A DNA stretch of 36,138 bases from an uncultured Pelagibacteraceae bacterium (lineage in GTDB: Bacteria; Pseudomonadota; Alphaproteobacteria; Pelagibacterales; Pelagibacteraceae), in contig CACNFL010000013.1 of the NCBI GenBank assembly GCA_902619745.1, forward strand, positions 1 to 36,138, written 5' to 3'. The notes under the pieces were generated by a model. The model was given only the letters and a program-made list of their open reading frames with translations, made no database searches and had not been told where the DNA came from. Position 1 is the first letter of the stretch, and every line of letters starts with the position of its first letter. Below are positions 6,199-14,026 of this stretch, one piece after another. The translations under genes and the position numbers were made by a program.

Positions 6199-8850
6199 TT
6201 AAAAGTTTAAAGATATATCTCTATGAACTGAGTTACACCTTGCAACAAATTTAGCTTGTTCTTTAGTCAATCTGTTTTGAAGTCTTAGACCAATATTATG
6301 TTTGATAACATCATTATATTTAATTAATTCAGGCATCAAATTCTTGTTAGCATCATCTCTCCATGAAACTTCTAAATTGAAAAGATCGAAAGTTTCTGAA
6401 CTTACTTCAATTAATTTTTGCTCATCTACCTCATCATTATCTATAACAGATATTAGGTCGTCTAATTTATTTGCAAATTCTTCAGTTCCAGAAATTTCTC
6501 CTAGTTTTTCAAAAAGACTGTCAATGATTGATATTGTGTTTTCGTAATTTTTATTATCTATATTATATTTTAATTCTTTTATTTCTGGTGAAAGTTCTTT
6601 TAATTTTTCATTATCATTTATAAACATTACTATTTGATCCAGAGTTTCATAAGCTTCATCAACATTTTTTCTATATCTTTTAGTTCTTGTGTTTTTTGCT
6701 TTGTGCAATATTTCAAACTCTCCATTTTTAGCTTTCCAATTTTCAGGAACTTTATTTTGAAGTTCTTTAATTTCTAGCTCGTAATTTTCGATCTTTAATT
6801 CTAATTTATTTTTATCTGATGAGTTATCATCATCTAAGTTTCTAATTTCAGCTTTTGTTTTTTTAATTTTCTGGTCTATTTTTCTAATTTTTTTCTCAAT
6901 TTTTCTTACATTGAAATGCAAGCCCCTATAATCTTTTGTAAATAATTCATATTCTTCTTCAGTTTTTTGAAGTTTTTTTACAATAGCAAAAGTCCCAAGA
7001 GCATTATCAAAATGCTCTTCAAAAATATCTAATTTATCCATTGGAAGATTTGTGGGAGTTAATTTCTGTATATTTTTTATTGCATTCGTAATTCTTTGTT
7101 CTTCAGTATTGTAAATCGCAAATTTGTACTCTTGTAAGCAATATTGAAGCTTTGGATTCATCGGTGGTGGAGCGACATTCGATGTTAAATATGTTCTTGC
7201 TGGTAAGTAATTTACTAATGATGGATAAAAACCAACGATTCCAAGACCTATCAATTGTAAAATTATAAATGGAACCACGCCTTTCCAAATATTTAAAGTG
7301 GTAACAAGTTTTGAAGCTACACCCTTCAAATAAAATAGAGCAAAACCAAATGGAGGGGTTAAAAATGAAGTTTGCAAATTTACCCCAATCATGACTCCTA
7401 GCCAAATTGCACTTATATTCGCTCCTGGTTCAGCTAATAATATAGGAGCAATGATAGGGACAACAACCACAGCTATTTCAATAAAATCAAGAAAGAAACC
7501 TAATAAAAAAATCACTGCCATTACAACAATGAACTGGGTCCAAAATCCTCCTGGTAAATCTTGAAGAAAATCTCTTACTAGCTCTTCACCTCCAAATGCT
7601 CTAAATCCAGAGGTTAACATTGCTGCACCCAATAAAATTATAAATACCATTGAAGTAGTTACGCATGTTTCTGTAACAACTTCTCTTAAAACATTTTCAA
7701 CTTTATATGCTCTCCAAAAACTCCAAATAATTCCTATTAAAAAAGTAATTGTAAAAAATCCCGTAATAAAAATTGCTGTAAGATCTCTAGTTTCTACAGC
7801 CTTAATATTTAAATTATAATTCTTAGATAAAATATAAATTGGAATAATAGATAAAATTGCAATTATAATTGGATAATAAGCATCTTTTTTTCCTTTGTGT
7901 AAACGATAACCTGCCATCATAGTTGCACCTATTGCTCCAATAGATCCAGCCTGATTCACAGTTGCAATACCCAAAAGTATAGATCCTAGAACAGCAAAAA
8001 TTAATGCAAGAGGTGGAATAATTACCATTAAAACTCTAATCCAAAATTTTGAATCAAAATTTCCTCTGAATGGAACAGGAGGAGCTGCCTTGGGATTTAA
8101 TCTTGCGTAAACAAATACATAAATCATATACAAACCAACTAAAACTAATCCTGGGAGTAGTGCCCCCAAAAACATATCTCCTGCCGAGGTTGAGCCCACT
8201 CTAAATTCTCCAGGCATATTAAATTCACCAGTTAAAATTTTGTAATCAGTCTGACGCATAGTATTTGCAACGTCTGCTGCACTAGCTAATTGATCAGCTA
8301 TAATAATTAATACAATTGAAGGAGGTATAATTTGCCCAAGAGTTCCTGAGGAACAAACAATTCCGCTTGCAAGGCTTTTATCATATTTATTATTAAGCAT
8401 TGTGGGTAGTGATATTAATCCCATTGCTATTACAGTAGCGCCAACAATACCTGTCGTAGCAGCAAGTAATGCTCCAACAAAAATTACTGATATTCCAAGT
8501 CCCCCAGGGATCGGTCCAAATAACTGTCCCATTGTAACTAACAGATCTTCTGCTATTTTTGATTTTTGTAACATAATCCCCATAAAAATAAATAAAGGGA
8601 TAGCAATTAATGTATCGGTTTCTACATCCCAGTAGTTACTCCTAAAGTTAGTAATACCAGCCGTTAACCACTCCTTTGGACCATCAACAGCAAAATAAGC
8701 GCTGCTATCTCCTGCAAACAAATAACCAAAAAAAGCTGCAAGCCCGATTGAAATGATTGCCGATCCAGGTAATGCGAAAGCTACTGGAAAACCAGAAGCT
8801 AATGCTCCAATCATTATAATTACAAGTAAAGCTAAAAATAAATGTTCCAT
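6199..8850 (-). CDS. TRAP transporter large permease (DctM) with a long C-terminal coiled-coil tail
   Basis: DctM/TakM-type large subunit of a Na+-driven TRAP transporter, in the inner membrane. At 883 residues it is about twice the family length. Residues 1-550 hold the transporter, with motifs such as IIPPSIVLII (174-183) and LQTSFLTPPFGFALFYLKG (492-510). Compared with ordinary DctM it carries an extra loop (about 187-226) and an extra segment with two hydrophobic helices (about 324-380). Residues 551-883 are hydrophilic, alpha-helical and highly charged, with a heptad-like stretch at 645-700 (KIEKKIRKIDQKIKKTKAEI); I recognise no known domain there. The frame is uninterrupted, so the tail is not a sequencing fusion. 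The gene follows dctQ by 3 bases. Confidence 0.9.
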   Translation of the reverse strand: MEHLFLALLVIIMIGALASGFPVAFALPGSAIISIGLAAFFGYLFAGDSSAYFAVDGPKEWLTAGITNFRSNYWDVETDTLIAIPLFIFMGIMLQKSKIAEDLLVTMGQLFGPIPGGLGISVIFVGALLAATTGIVGATVIAMGLISLPTMLNNKYDKSLASGIVCSSGTLGQIIPPSIVLIIIADQLASAADVANTMRQTDYKILTGEFNMPGEFRVGSTSAGDMFLGALLPGLVLVGLYMIYVFVYARLNPKAAPPVPFRGNFDSKFWIRVLMVIIPPLALIFAVLGSILLGIATVNQAGSIGAIGATMMAGYRLHKGKKDAYYPIIIAILSIIPIYILSKNYNLNIKAVETRDLTAIFITGFFTITFLIGIIWSFWRAYKVENVLREVVTETCVTTSMVFIILLGAAMLTSGFRAFGGEELVRDFLQDLPGGFWTQFIVVMAVIFLLGFFLDFIEIAVVVVPIIAPILLAEPGANISAIWLGVMIGVNLQTSFLTPPFGFALFYLKGVASKLVTTLNIWKGVVPFIILQLIGLGIVGFYPSLVNYLPARTYLTSNVAPPPMNPKLQYCLQEYKFAIYNTEEQRITNAIKNIQKLTPTNLPMDKLDIFEEHFDNALGTFAIVKKLQKTEEEYELFTKDYRGLHFNVRKIEKKIRKIDQKIKKTKAEIRNLDDDNSSDKNKLELKIENYELEIKELQNKVPENWKAKNGEFEILHKAKNTRTKRYRKNVDEAYETLDQIVMFINDNEKLKELSPEIKELKYNIDNKNYENTISIIDSLFEKLGEISGTEEFANKLDDLISVIDNDEVDEQKLIEVSSETFDLFNLEVSWRDDANKNLMPELIKYNDVIKHNIGLRLQNRLTKEQAKFVARCNSVHRDISLNF

Positions 8851-8853
8851 TAT

Positions 8854-9837
8854 TTAATTTTTTAAAAGTTTATAACTGCTGCTCATAAAGAAGCTTGTGA
8901 ATTGAGTTAACATACTTACTGCAAACACAGCCAAATAAACTGCCATTAGATAAAGTAAATATAATCCGTTTGAACCTTGTTGCGTAATTTCAAAAGAAAT
9001 TACAGGGCCATTAATGATACTTGCTTTACCCCCCATGCCTAAAAATATTACAATCAAACATAAAGGAATTCCTAGAATTAATGACCCAATTGCATTAGTC
9101 CATGCTTTTTTACGTTCGCTAAAACCGGTATAAAGAACATCAACTCTAACATGGCCCTCGTGAATTAATGCATAAGCGCTTGCAAATAAATAAAGTGCTG
9201 CATACCAAAAACGAACTAAATCTCCTTGGAATGCTTGCTCGTATTGAAAAATAAATCTTGATAATACAATTAAAAATTCACTTCCAACTACTAAAACTGC
9301 TAACCAAATAAACCCTACAGATCTTGTAAAATAACCAATTACAAAAGAAGCCAATATTAAAGGAAAGTGTATATATGTAATTCTGAAAGCAGGTATTACT
9401 AAATTAATTTTAAGTTGTTCTCCAAAAATTGGCTCAACTAGTTTTTCCACAACCATAAATGAGATTAAAAAATCTGCGACTCCAACAATTAATACAGCCC
9501 AGAAAGAGGATCTTACTACGTAAGCCGTAATTTTCGTTAAGATCTCAGAGTCTGTTTGTAATGTTTGTTTTATAGATTTCAAAACAAAAAATATAACTCC
9601 TGCTAAAGATACAAAATAAAATAGTAATTGAATATATGATAAGTTTATTGCTAGCCCCTCTAAAGGTTTATTTAATTTTTTAAATCCAAATAATTCATAA
9701 TGAGCAAAAAGTTTTTTCACTCCTGGCCAATCAAACCAAACTGTTAAAACATTATTAATTAGAAAAACTAATGTTAAGGCTAAAATAGAATAACTAAATA
9801 TTCTTATTAAAATAGATAAGTTATTTTTCGCCACCAT
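8854..9837 (-). CDS. TRAP transporter small permease (DctQ), N-terminally enlarged
   Basis: DctQ-type small membrane subunit pairing with the large permease at 6199-8850. Typical DctQ has four helices in 160-200 residues; this one has 327. Its C-terminal half is the recognisable DctQ domain, with YALIHEGHVRVDVLY and a final helix near VYLAVFAVSMLTQF. The N-terminal ~130 residues add about three hydrophobic segments (around 8-33, 65-85 and 103-130). The partner large permease is also enlarged, so the two may have co-evolved extra membrane contacts. It lies between the 9864-9887 hairpin and the large permease, translated as one unit. Substrate is presumably set by the binding protein at 9907-11031. 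Confidence 0.85.
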   Translation of the reverse strand: MVAKNNLSILIRIFSYSILALTLVFLINNVLTVWFDWPGVKKLFAHYELFGFKKLNKPLEGLAINLSYIQLLFYFVSLAGVIFFVLKSIKQTLQTDSEILTKITAYVVRSSFWAVLIVGVADFLISFMVVEKLVEPIFGEQLKINLVIPAFRITYIHFPLILASFVIGYFTRSVGFIWLAVLVVGSEFLIVLSRFIFQYEQAFQGDLVRFWYAALYLFASAYALIHEGHVRVDVLYTGFSERKKAWTNAIGSLILGIPLCLIVIFLGMGGKASIINGPVISFEITQQGSNGLYLLYLMAVYLAVFAVSMLTQFTSFFMSSSYKLLKN

Positions 9838-9863
9838 ATTAAATCTTTTATTGATATATAAAA

Positions 9864-9887
9864 AGAGGGCCCATTTAAGGGCCCTCT
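9864..9887 (-). terminator. intergenic hairpin between TRAP binding protein and small permease genes
   Basis: A perfect 9-bp GC-rich inverted repeat, AGAGGGCCC-N6-GGGCCCTCT. On the minus strand it is followed by TTTTATATAT. It fits a leaky intrinsic terminator or a 3'-end stabiliser that lets more binding-protein mRNA than permease mRNA accumulate. It stands out sharply from the A/T-rich surroundings. Confidence 0.75.
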
Positions 9888-9906
9888 AGTAATAGTTAGA
9901 ATTAAA

Positions 9907-11031
9907 TTATACTCCTAATGCTCTATTTCTTTGAGCAACATATGGCCCGTCAGACAAGTTAGTCCAAGCACCAATTTCCTTACGACCTTTAACAAAGGCA
10001 GCATGTACTTTCTTAGCAAGAGCACTATGTTGTTGAACTTCGTCGAAAACTTCAGCAGCACCTTTAGCGAAAGCATCGTAAACTTTATCGTTAAACTTCT
10101 CTAGTTTAACTCCACTTTCGTTAACTAATCGCGCTAGTGCAGCTCCGTTTTTAGCATTGTATTCAGCCATTGTAGTTGTGTCAGCCCAATCACATGCAGT
10201 TTTAATAATCAACTGATCTGATTTTGACAAACTAGTAAACCAAGATTTGTTAACTCCACAAGCTAGTGTAGATCCTGGTTCATGCATTCCTGGATAGTAA
10301 TAATACTTAGCAGCTTCCTGGAACTTCATAGCCTCATCATTCCAAGGTCCTACCCATTCTGTTGCATCAATTGCACCTGAAACAAGGTTTTCATAAATTT
10401 GTCCACCAGGAAGTGAAATTGGAGAACCACCTAGTTTTCCAAGTACTTGTCCACCTAATCCAGGCATACGCATTTTTAAACCTTTAAAGTCATTCGCTGA
10501 TCTAATTTTCTTATTAAACCAACCACCCATTTGCACTCCAGTATTACCAGCTGCAAAACTTTGTGTTCCAAAATCATCAGTCAATTCATCCCACAATTCT
10601 TGTCCACCAGCAAATTTTAACCACGCATTCATTTCAGCATATGTGAAACCAAATGGAACCGCAGTAAAATATCCAAAAGCAGGGTGTTTTTTAACCCAGT
10701 AGTAATCAGCACCGTGATACATTTGAGAGTTACCTGATGCAACTTCGTCAAATGAGTCAAATGCTTTTACCCTTTCATTAGCAGCATAATAAGTAACTTG
10801 AATTCTACCGTCACTCATATCGCTTAATCTTTGAGCAAGTCTTTGTGCACCAGTTCCTAAGCCTGGAAAATCTCTAGGCCAAGTAGCTACCATAGAAGCT
10901 TCAACTCTTTCTTTGGCAACTGCTGGAGCAGATAAAGCAACAGCAGCAACACCTGTTGCAGCTGCAGTTTTAAAGAACTTACGTCTTGAAGGTGATCTAG
11001 AAACCTTCAATGATTTTTTTTCTTTAATCAT
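9907..11031 (-). CDS. TRAP transporter substrate-binding protein, TakP/DctP type, Tat-exported
   Basis: Periplasmic binding protein of the first TRAP system. The 374 residues start with a twin-arginine signal (SPSRRKFFK at 13-21, then an alanine-rich h-region ending APAVAKE). The mature part has the DctP hallmarks: the conserved arginine in MRMPGLGGQ (Arg188), LPGGQIYENLVSGAIDATEW (208-226) and KYYYYPGMHEPGSTL (242-256). These last two match the TakP subgroup, which in Rhodobacter binds 2-oxoacids with a sodium ion, and mannitol/chloroaromatic-annotated relatives. A 2-oxo or hydroxy acid ligand is therefore the best guess. Tat export is common for this subgroup. The start has AGGAG at a good distance (GGAGATACTAATG). 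Codon use is GC-richer than in the permease genes, suggesting high expression. Confidence 0.92.
   Translation of the reverse strand: MIKEKKSLKVSRSPSRRKFFKTAAATGVAAVALSAPAVAKERVEASMVATWPRDFPGLGTGAQRLAQRLSDMSDGRIQVTYYAANERVKAFDSFDEVASGNSQMYHGADYYWVKKHPAFGYFTAVPFGFTYAEMNAWLKFAGGQELWDELTDDFGTQSFAAGNTGVQMGGWFNKKIRSANDFKGLKMRMPGLGGQVLGKLGGSPISLPGGQIYENLVSGAIDATEWVGPWNDEAMKFQEAAKYYYYPGMHEPGSTLACGVNKSWFTSLSKSDQLIIKTACDWADTTTMAEYNAKNGAALARLVNESGVKLEKFNDKVYDAFAKGAAEVFDEVQQHSALAKKVHAAFVKGRKEIGAWTNLSDGPYVAQRNRALGV
10986..11010 (-). repeat. inverted repeat inside the Tat leader codons of the first TRAP binding protein
   Basis: TTGAAGG-N11-CCTTCAA, a 7-bp stem with an 11-base loop, at codons 8-16. The same stem, spacing and codon position occur in the second TRAP binding-protein gene (15789-15813), although the loops differ. 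It may be an mRNA structure near the ribosome binding region or a by-product of conserved leader residues. Confidence 0.5.
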
Positions 11032-11158
11032 TAGTATCTCCTCTTCTTTGTTAATTAACTGTACAGAGTAAATTACAAATGTGCGTTTAAGTCTAGATTA
11101 AAATATCTTTAAAGTATTGTATTACAATCTGAAGTAGTAAATTTTGAATTAAATAAAA
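11032..11158 (-). promoter_or_regulatory. upstream region of the first TRAP operon with two palindromes
   Basis: This 127-base gap holds the promoter and leader of the TRAP binding-protein gene at 9907-11031. It contains the palindrome ATTGTA-T-TACAAT at 11116-11128, an operator candidate, and GTTAATTAACTG at 11050-11061 (palindromic core GTTAATTAAC), which recurs just before the other TRAP binding-protein gene at 15849-15860. No convincing sigma-70 -35/-10 pair could be chosen in such A/T-rich DNA. No terminator for the 58-codon gene upstream is visible. Confidence 0.4.
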
Positions 11159-11335
11159 TTATTTTTTGTCAAAAAAAGCTTCATAGATCATCATGAAGAT
11201 TGCGATTGCCATCAATATATAAACTGGCAAAACATCGAAAAAACCAATCATAGTTGATCTAGTTAAAGTAGTAGCCAAGCCAACTAGAAATGCGGTTGCA
11301 AGTAAAGTTCCTAAAAATACTGTAAACTTTTGCAT
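11159..11335 (-). CDS. small 58-residue membrane protein
   Basis: This short open frame begins with MQKFTVFLGTLLATAFLVGL, has a second hydrophobic stretch (PVYILMAIAIFMMIYEAF) and ends FFDKK. Two transmembrane helices are joined by the loop TTLTRSTMIGFFDVL. Its ATG lies immediately after the amidase stop codon, and AAGGA precedes it at a somewhat long distance of 13 bases. The uninterrupted frame, coupling and membrane-like composition support a real gene of unknown function. It is not a DctQ (too short, no DctQ motif). It could be an accessory subunit of the TRAP system at 12665-15834, with which it is probably co-transcribed. The alternative is a non-coding stretch with a chance frame. Confidence 0.65.
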   Translation of the reverse strand: MQKFTVFLGTLLATAFLVGLATTLTRSTMIGFFDVLPVYILMAIAIFMMIYEAFFDKK

Positions 11336-12664
11336 TTAATTATTACATTCCTTTTCTAGCCAATTAGCAACACCTAAAAATCTATGATCATCAAATTTTG
11401 CACCAATTAATTGAACACCTAATGGCATTTTGCCTTCTCCTTGTAATAAAGGCAGAGAAATACATGGGGTTCCTAAATAAGACCATACTTTATTAAATTC
11501 TGCAGAGCCAGTACTCTTCAAGCTTTTAGGAGCAACACCTGGACTAGAAGGTGACAATACCCCATGATAATCTTCAAATACTTCTTCATAAGACTCGTAA
11601 CTTCTTTTCATAAAATCTATGGCTCCGGCATATTCTTTTGCTGAATGTTTATTGCCTTTAACAATGGCATCTTGCATGGGTTTAGATAATTTTTTTTTAT
11701 ACTTTTTGTAATACAATTCAAAATTGTTTGCTAAATCTGTTTCATAAATTATCTGATGATATTTATGAATGTCTTTAAAATAAGATGGTGTATCAAAAAT
11801 TTCGATATTTTTTTTAAAAGATTTAATAAAATATTCAAAAGCTTCTTTAGATTTTTTTTCAATATTTTTCCAATGGTCTGTTTTATAAAAAATAAATTTT
11901 GGTTCAAACAGTGGTCCCTTTTTTGTTTCTTCAAGCATACTATCAGCTGAATAATAAACAGATGCATTATCAAATTTATCTTTTTTAATTAAAACCTTTG
12001 CAAGGAGTGCTACATCCTCAACAGTTCTTCCAAATACACCTATATGATCTAATTTTTCTGAAGTTTTAAGCACTCCATTTCTTGAAATTAATCCGTAGGT
12101 TGGTTTATAACCTACAACTCCACAGTAAGATGCAGGTCTAATAACTGAACCACCTGTTTGTGATCCTATTGATAAAGGTGCCATAAATGATGCAACAGCA
12201 GCAGCAGACCCGCTCGATGAACCACCTGGAGTTCTAGAGTGATCATGTGGATTAGTTGTTTTAGCAGGACCAAGATAAGCTAATTCAGCTGTAGCAGTTT
12301 TGCCCATTACAATTGCACCAGCCGCTAGAAGCAAATCAATAATTTCTGCATTTTGTGAGTAAGATTTTCCTTTTCTAATAACTGTTCCACATTCTGTTGG
12401 CATATCAACTGTTCCAACAATATCTTTTACAGCTACAGGAATGCCATGCAAAGGTCCTGTAGATTTTCCTGATCTTCTGTATTCATCAGCCTCAGTAGCT
12501 TTTTCTAGTAAAAGTTTTTTATCAAAATGTGCCCAAGCCTTAACATCTTTTTCAAATTTATTTATTCTTTCAATATACTTCTCACATACTTCGACTGAAG
12601 TAAGTTGAGCATCTTTTATTTTTGAAGCGATTTCTTCAACTTTTAAGGAAAAAATATCTATCAT
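11336..12664 (-). CDS. amidase-signature family hydrolase
   Basis: A cytoplasmic amide-bond hydrolase of the amidase signature family (GatA-like fold), 442 residues. The unusual Ser-cisSer-Lys triad is complete: Lys80 in PVAVKDI, the cis-serine in PGGSSSGSAAAVAS (Ser149) and the nucleophile in GSQTGGSVIRPA (Ser173). It is unlikely to be the tRNA amidotransferase subunit GatA, which would be with gatB/gatC. Stand-alone relatives cleave mandelamide, indoleacetamide, aminohexanoate or ureidic substrates. It starts directly at the end of the TRAP large permease gene (no gap) and ends against the 58-codon gene, so it probably acts on what that TRAP system imports, releasing ammonium and a carboxylate. 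The exact substrate cannot be read from the sequence. Confidence 0.9.
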   Translation of the reverse strand: MIDIFSLKVEEIASKIKDAQLTSVEVCEKYIERINKFEKDVKAWAHFDKKLLLEKATEADEYRRSGKSTGPLHGIPVAVKDIVGTVDMPTECGTVIRKGKSYSQNAEIIDLLLAAGAIVMGKTATAELAYLGPAKTTNPHDHSRTPGGSSSGSAAAVASFMAPLSIGSQTGGSVIRPASYCGVVGYKPTYGLISRNGVLKTSEKLDHIGVFGRTVEDVALLAKVLIKKDKFDNASVYYSADSMLEETKKGPLFEPKFIFYKTDHWKNIEKKSKEAFEYFIKSFKKNIEIFDTPSYFKDIHKYHQIIYETDLANNFELYYKKYKKKLSKPMQDAIVKGNKHSAKEYAGAIDFMKRSYESYEEVFEDYHGVLSPSSPGVAPKSLKSTGSAEFNKVWSYLGTPCISLPLLQGEGKMPLGVQLIGAKFDDHRFLGVANWLEKECNN

Positions 12665-14026
12665 TTAATTTGCAAATAATGTTTCTGGCAACCATAGGGC
12701 TATTGCTGGAAACATGTACATTAAAAACATTGCAAAAATAACAATTGCTAAGAAAGGCATAATTCCTCTAAATATATCTAAAAGCTCAACATTGGTTTTT
12801 TGCACACCTTTCAAATAATATGCCGACATTGCCATCGGTGGTGTTAAAAAAGATGTTTGTAAATTTAATGCAATTAACATTGCAAAGAAATACGGATTAA
12901 CACCAAAAACCTCTAGCAGAGGTAAGAATATAGGCACGAAAATAATTAAAATTTCTGTCCATTCTAGAGGCCAACCTAAAAGGAAAATTATAATTTGAGT
13001 AATCACTAAAAATTGCCATGTCGAAATATTTATTGATGTAAAAAAATGCTCAAATACTTCATGACCACCGAGATATGAAAATACAGAAGAAAAAGTCCAA
13101 GACCCAATAAACAACCACATAATCATTGCAGTTGTTTTTGCAGTTAAAAATACTGACTCTTTAAAGTTTTGCCATTTTAAAGTTTTATAGAACCAAGATA
13201 GAATTAAAGCCCCAAATGCTCCTGCTGCTGCAGCTTCAGCTGGTGTAGCTATTCCAGCCAATATTGTTCCTAAAACTAACATAATTAATCCAAATAAAGG
13301 AACAAAAGAAACTAACACCTCTTTTAAAATTTCACCTGTTGGTGGGATATCTTCTTTCGGTGGTCTTGGTGCTATCGATGGGTTTAACCATGCTCTTGTA
13401 ACTGCATATGCAATATAAAGACCAGCTAATAAAAGTCCTGGAAAAATTGCTGCTGCAAAAAGTCTTAAAGGTGATAATTGAGCAATTACTGAATAGACAA
13501 TTAACATAATACTTGGAGGGATTAAAATACCCAAACATCCACCAGAACAAATTATTCCTGAAGCAAATTTTTTATCATAACCAGCTTTTACCATCGCAGG
13601 CCAGGCTAGTAATCCCATTAAAGTAACAACTGCTCCTATGATTCCTGTTGCTGTAGAAAATAAAGTACAAGTAATCAAAGCAGCTACAGCCATCGATGCA
13701 GGAAGTCTATGAGCAGCTAATCTTATCGCAAAAAATAGTTTTGAAACTATTCCAGCTCTTTCAACCAAATAACCCATAAATAAAAACAACGGTACAGCTG
13801 TAAGAACATTGTTATCCATAACTGTATAAGTATTTTGAACGAATAACTGAAAAATTCTGTTATCAAAAATATGCTCCATCATAGTAGCATCGTAATAAGC
13901 GTAATATCCAAAACCAATTCCCATTGCCATTAATGTGAAAGCTATCGGAAAACCTAAAAGCACTGCAAACAGGAATATACCCATCATTAGAATTGCTACT
14001 TCTGGATTTGTAAAACTAAATAACAT
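12665..14026 (-). CDS. TRAP transporter large permease (DctM), standard size
   Basis: Large inner-membrane subunit of the second TRAP transporter. At 453 residues it has the usual family length and about a dozen hydrophobic segments. Motifs include GFPIAFTLMAMG, GGCLGILIPPSIMLIVYSV and LQTSFLTPPMAMSAYYLKG, the conserved Na+/substrate elements also present in the enlarged paralogue at 6199-8850. It lacks that protein's C-terminal tail and extra helices. Its start overlaps the end of the small permease gene by 11 bases and it abuts the amidase gene, so the three are translated as one unit. Confidence 0.94.
   Translation of the reverse strand: MLFSFTNPEVAILMMGIFLFAVLLGFPIAFTLMAMGIGFGYYAYYDATMMEHIFDNRIFQLFVQNTYTVMDNNVLTAVPLFLFMGYLVERAGIVSKLFFAIRLAAHRLPASMAVAALITCTLFSTATGIIGAVVTLMGLLAWPAMVKAGYDKKFASGIICSGGCLGILIPPSIMLIVYSVIAQLSPLRLFAAAIFPGLLLAGLYIAYAVTRAWLNPSIAPRPPKEDIPPTGEILKEVLVSFVPLFGLIMLVLGTILAGIATPAEAAAAGAFGALILSWFYKTLKWQNFKESVFLTAKTTAMIMWLFIGSWTFSSVFSYLGGHEVFEHFFTSINISTWQFLVITQIIIFLLGWPLEWTEILIIFVPIFLPLLEVFGVNPYFFAMLIALNLQTSFLTPPMAMSAYYLKGVQKTNVELLDIFRGIMPFLAIVIFAMFLMYMFPAIALWLPETLFAN

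Noticed and set aside
6302..6547. Plus-strand frame opposite the permease tail as an alternative to the tail itself
   Set aside because: The minus-strand tail is a continuous extension of the DctM frame with normal codon use; the opposite frame is short and serine-rich.
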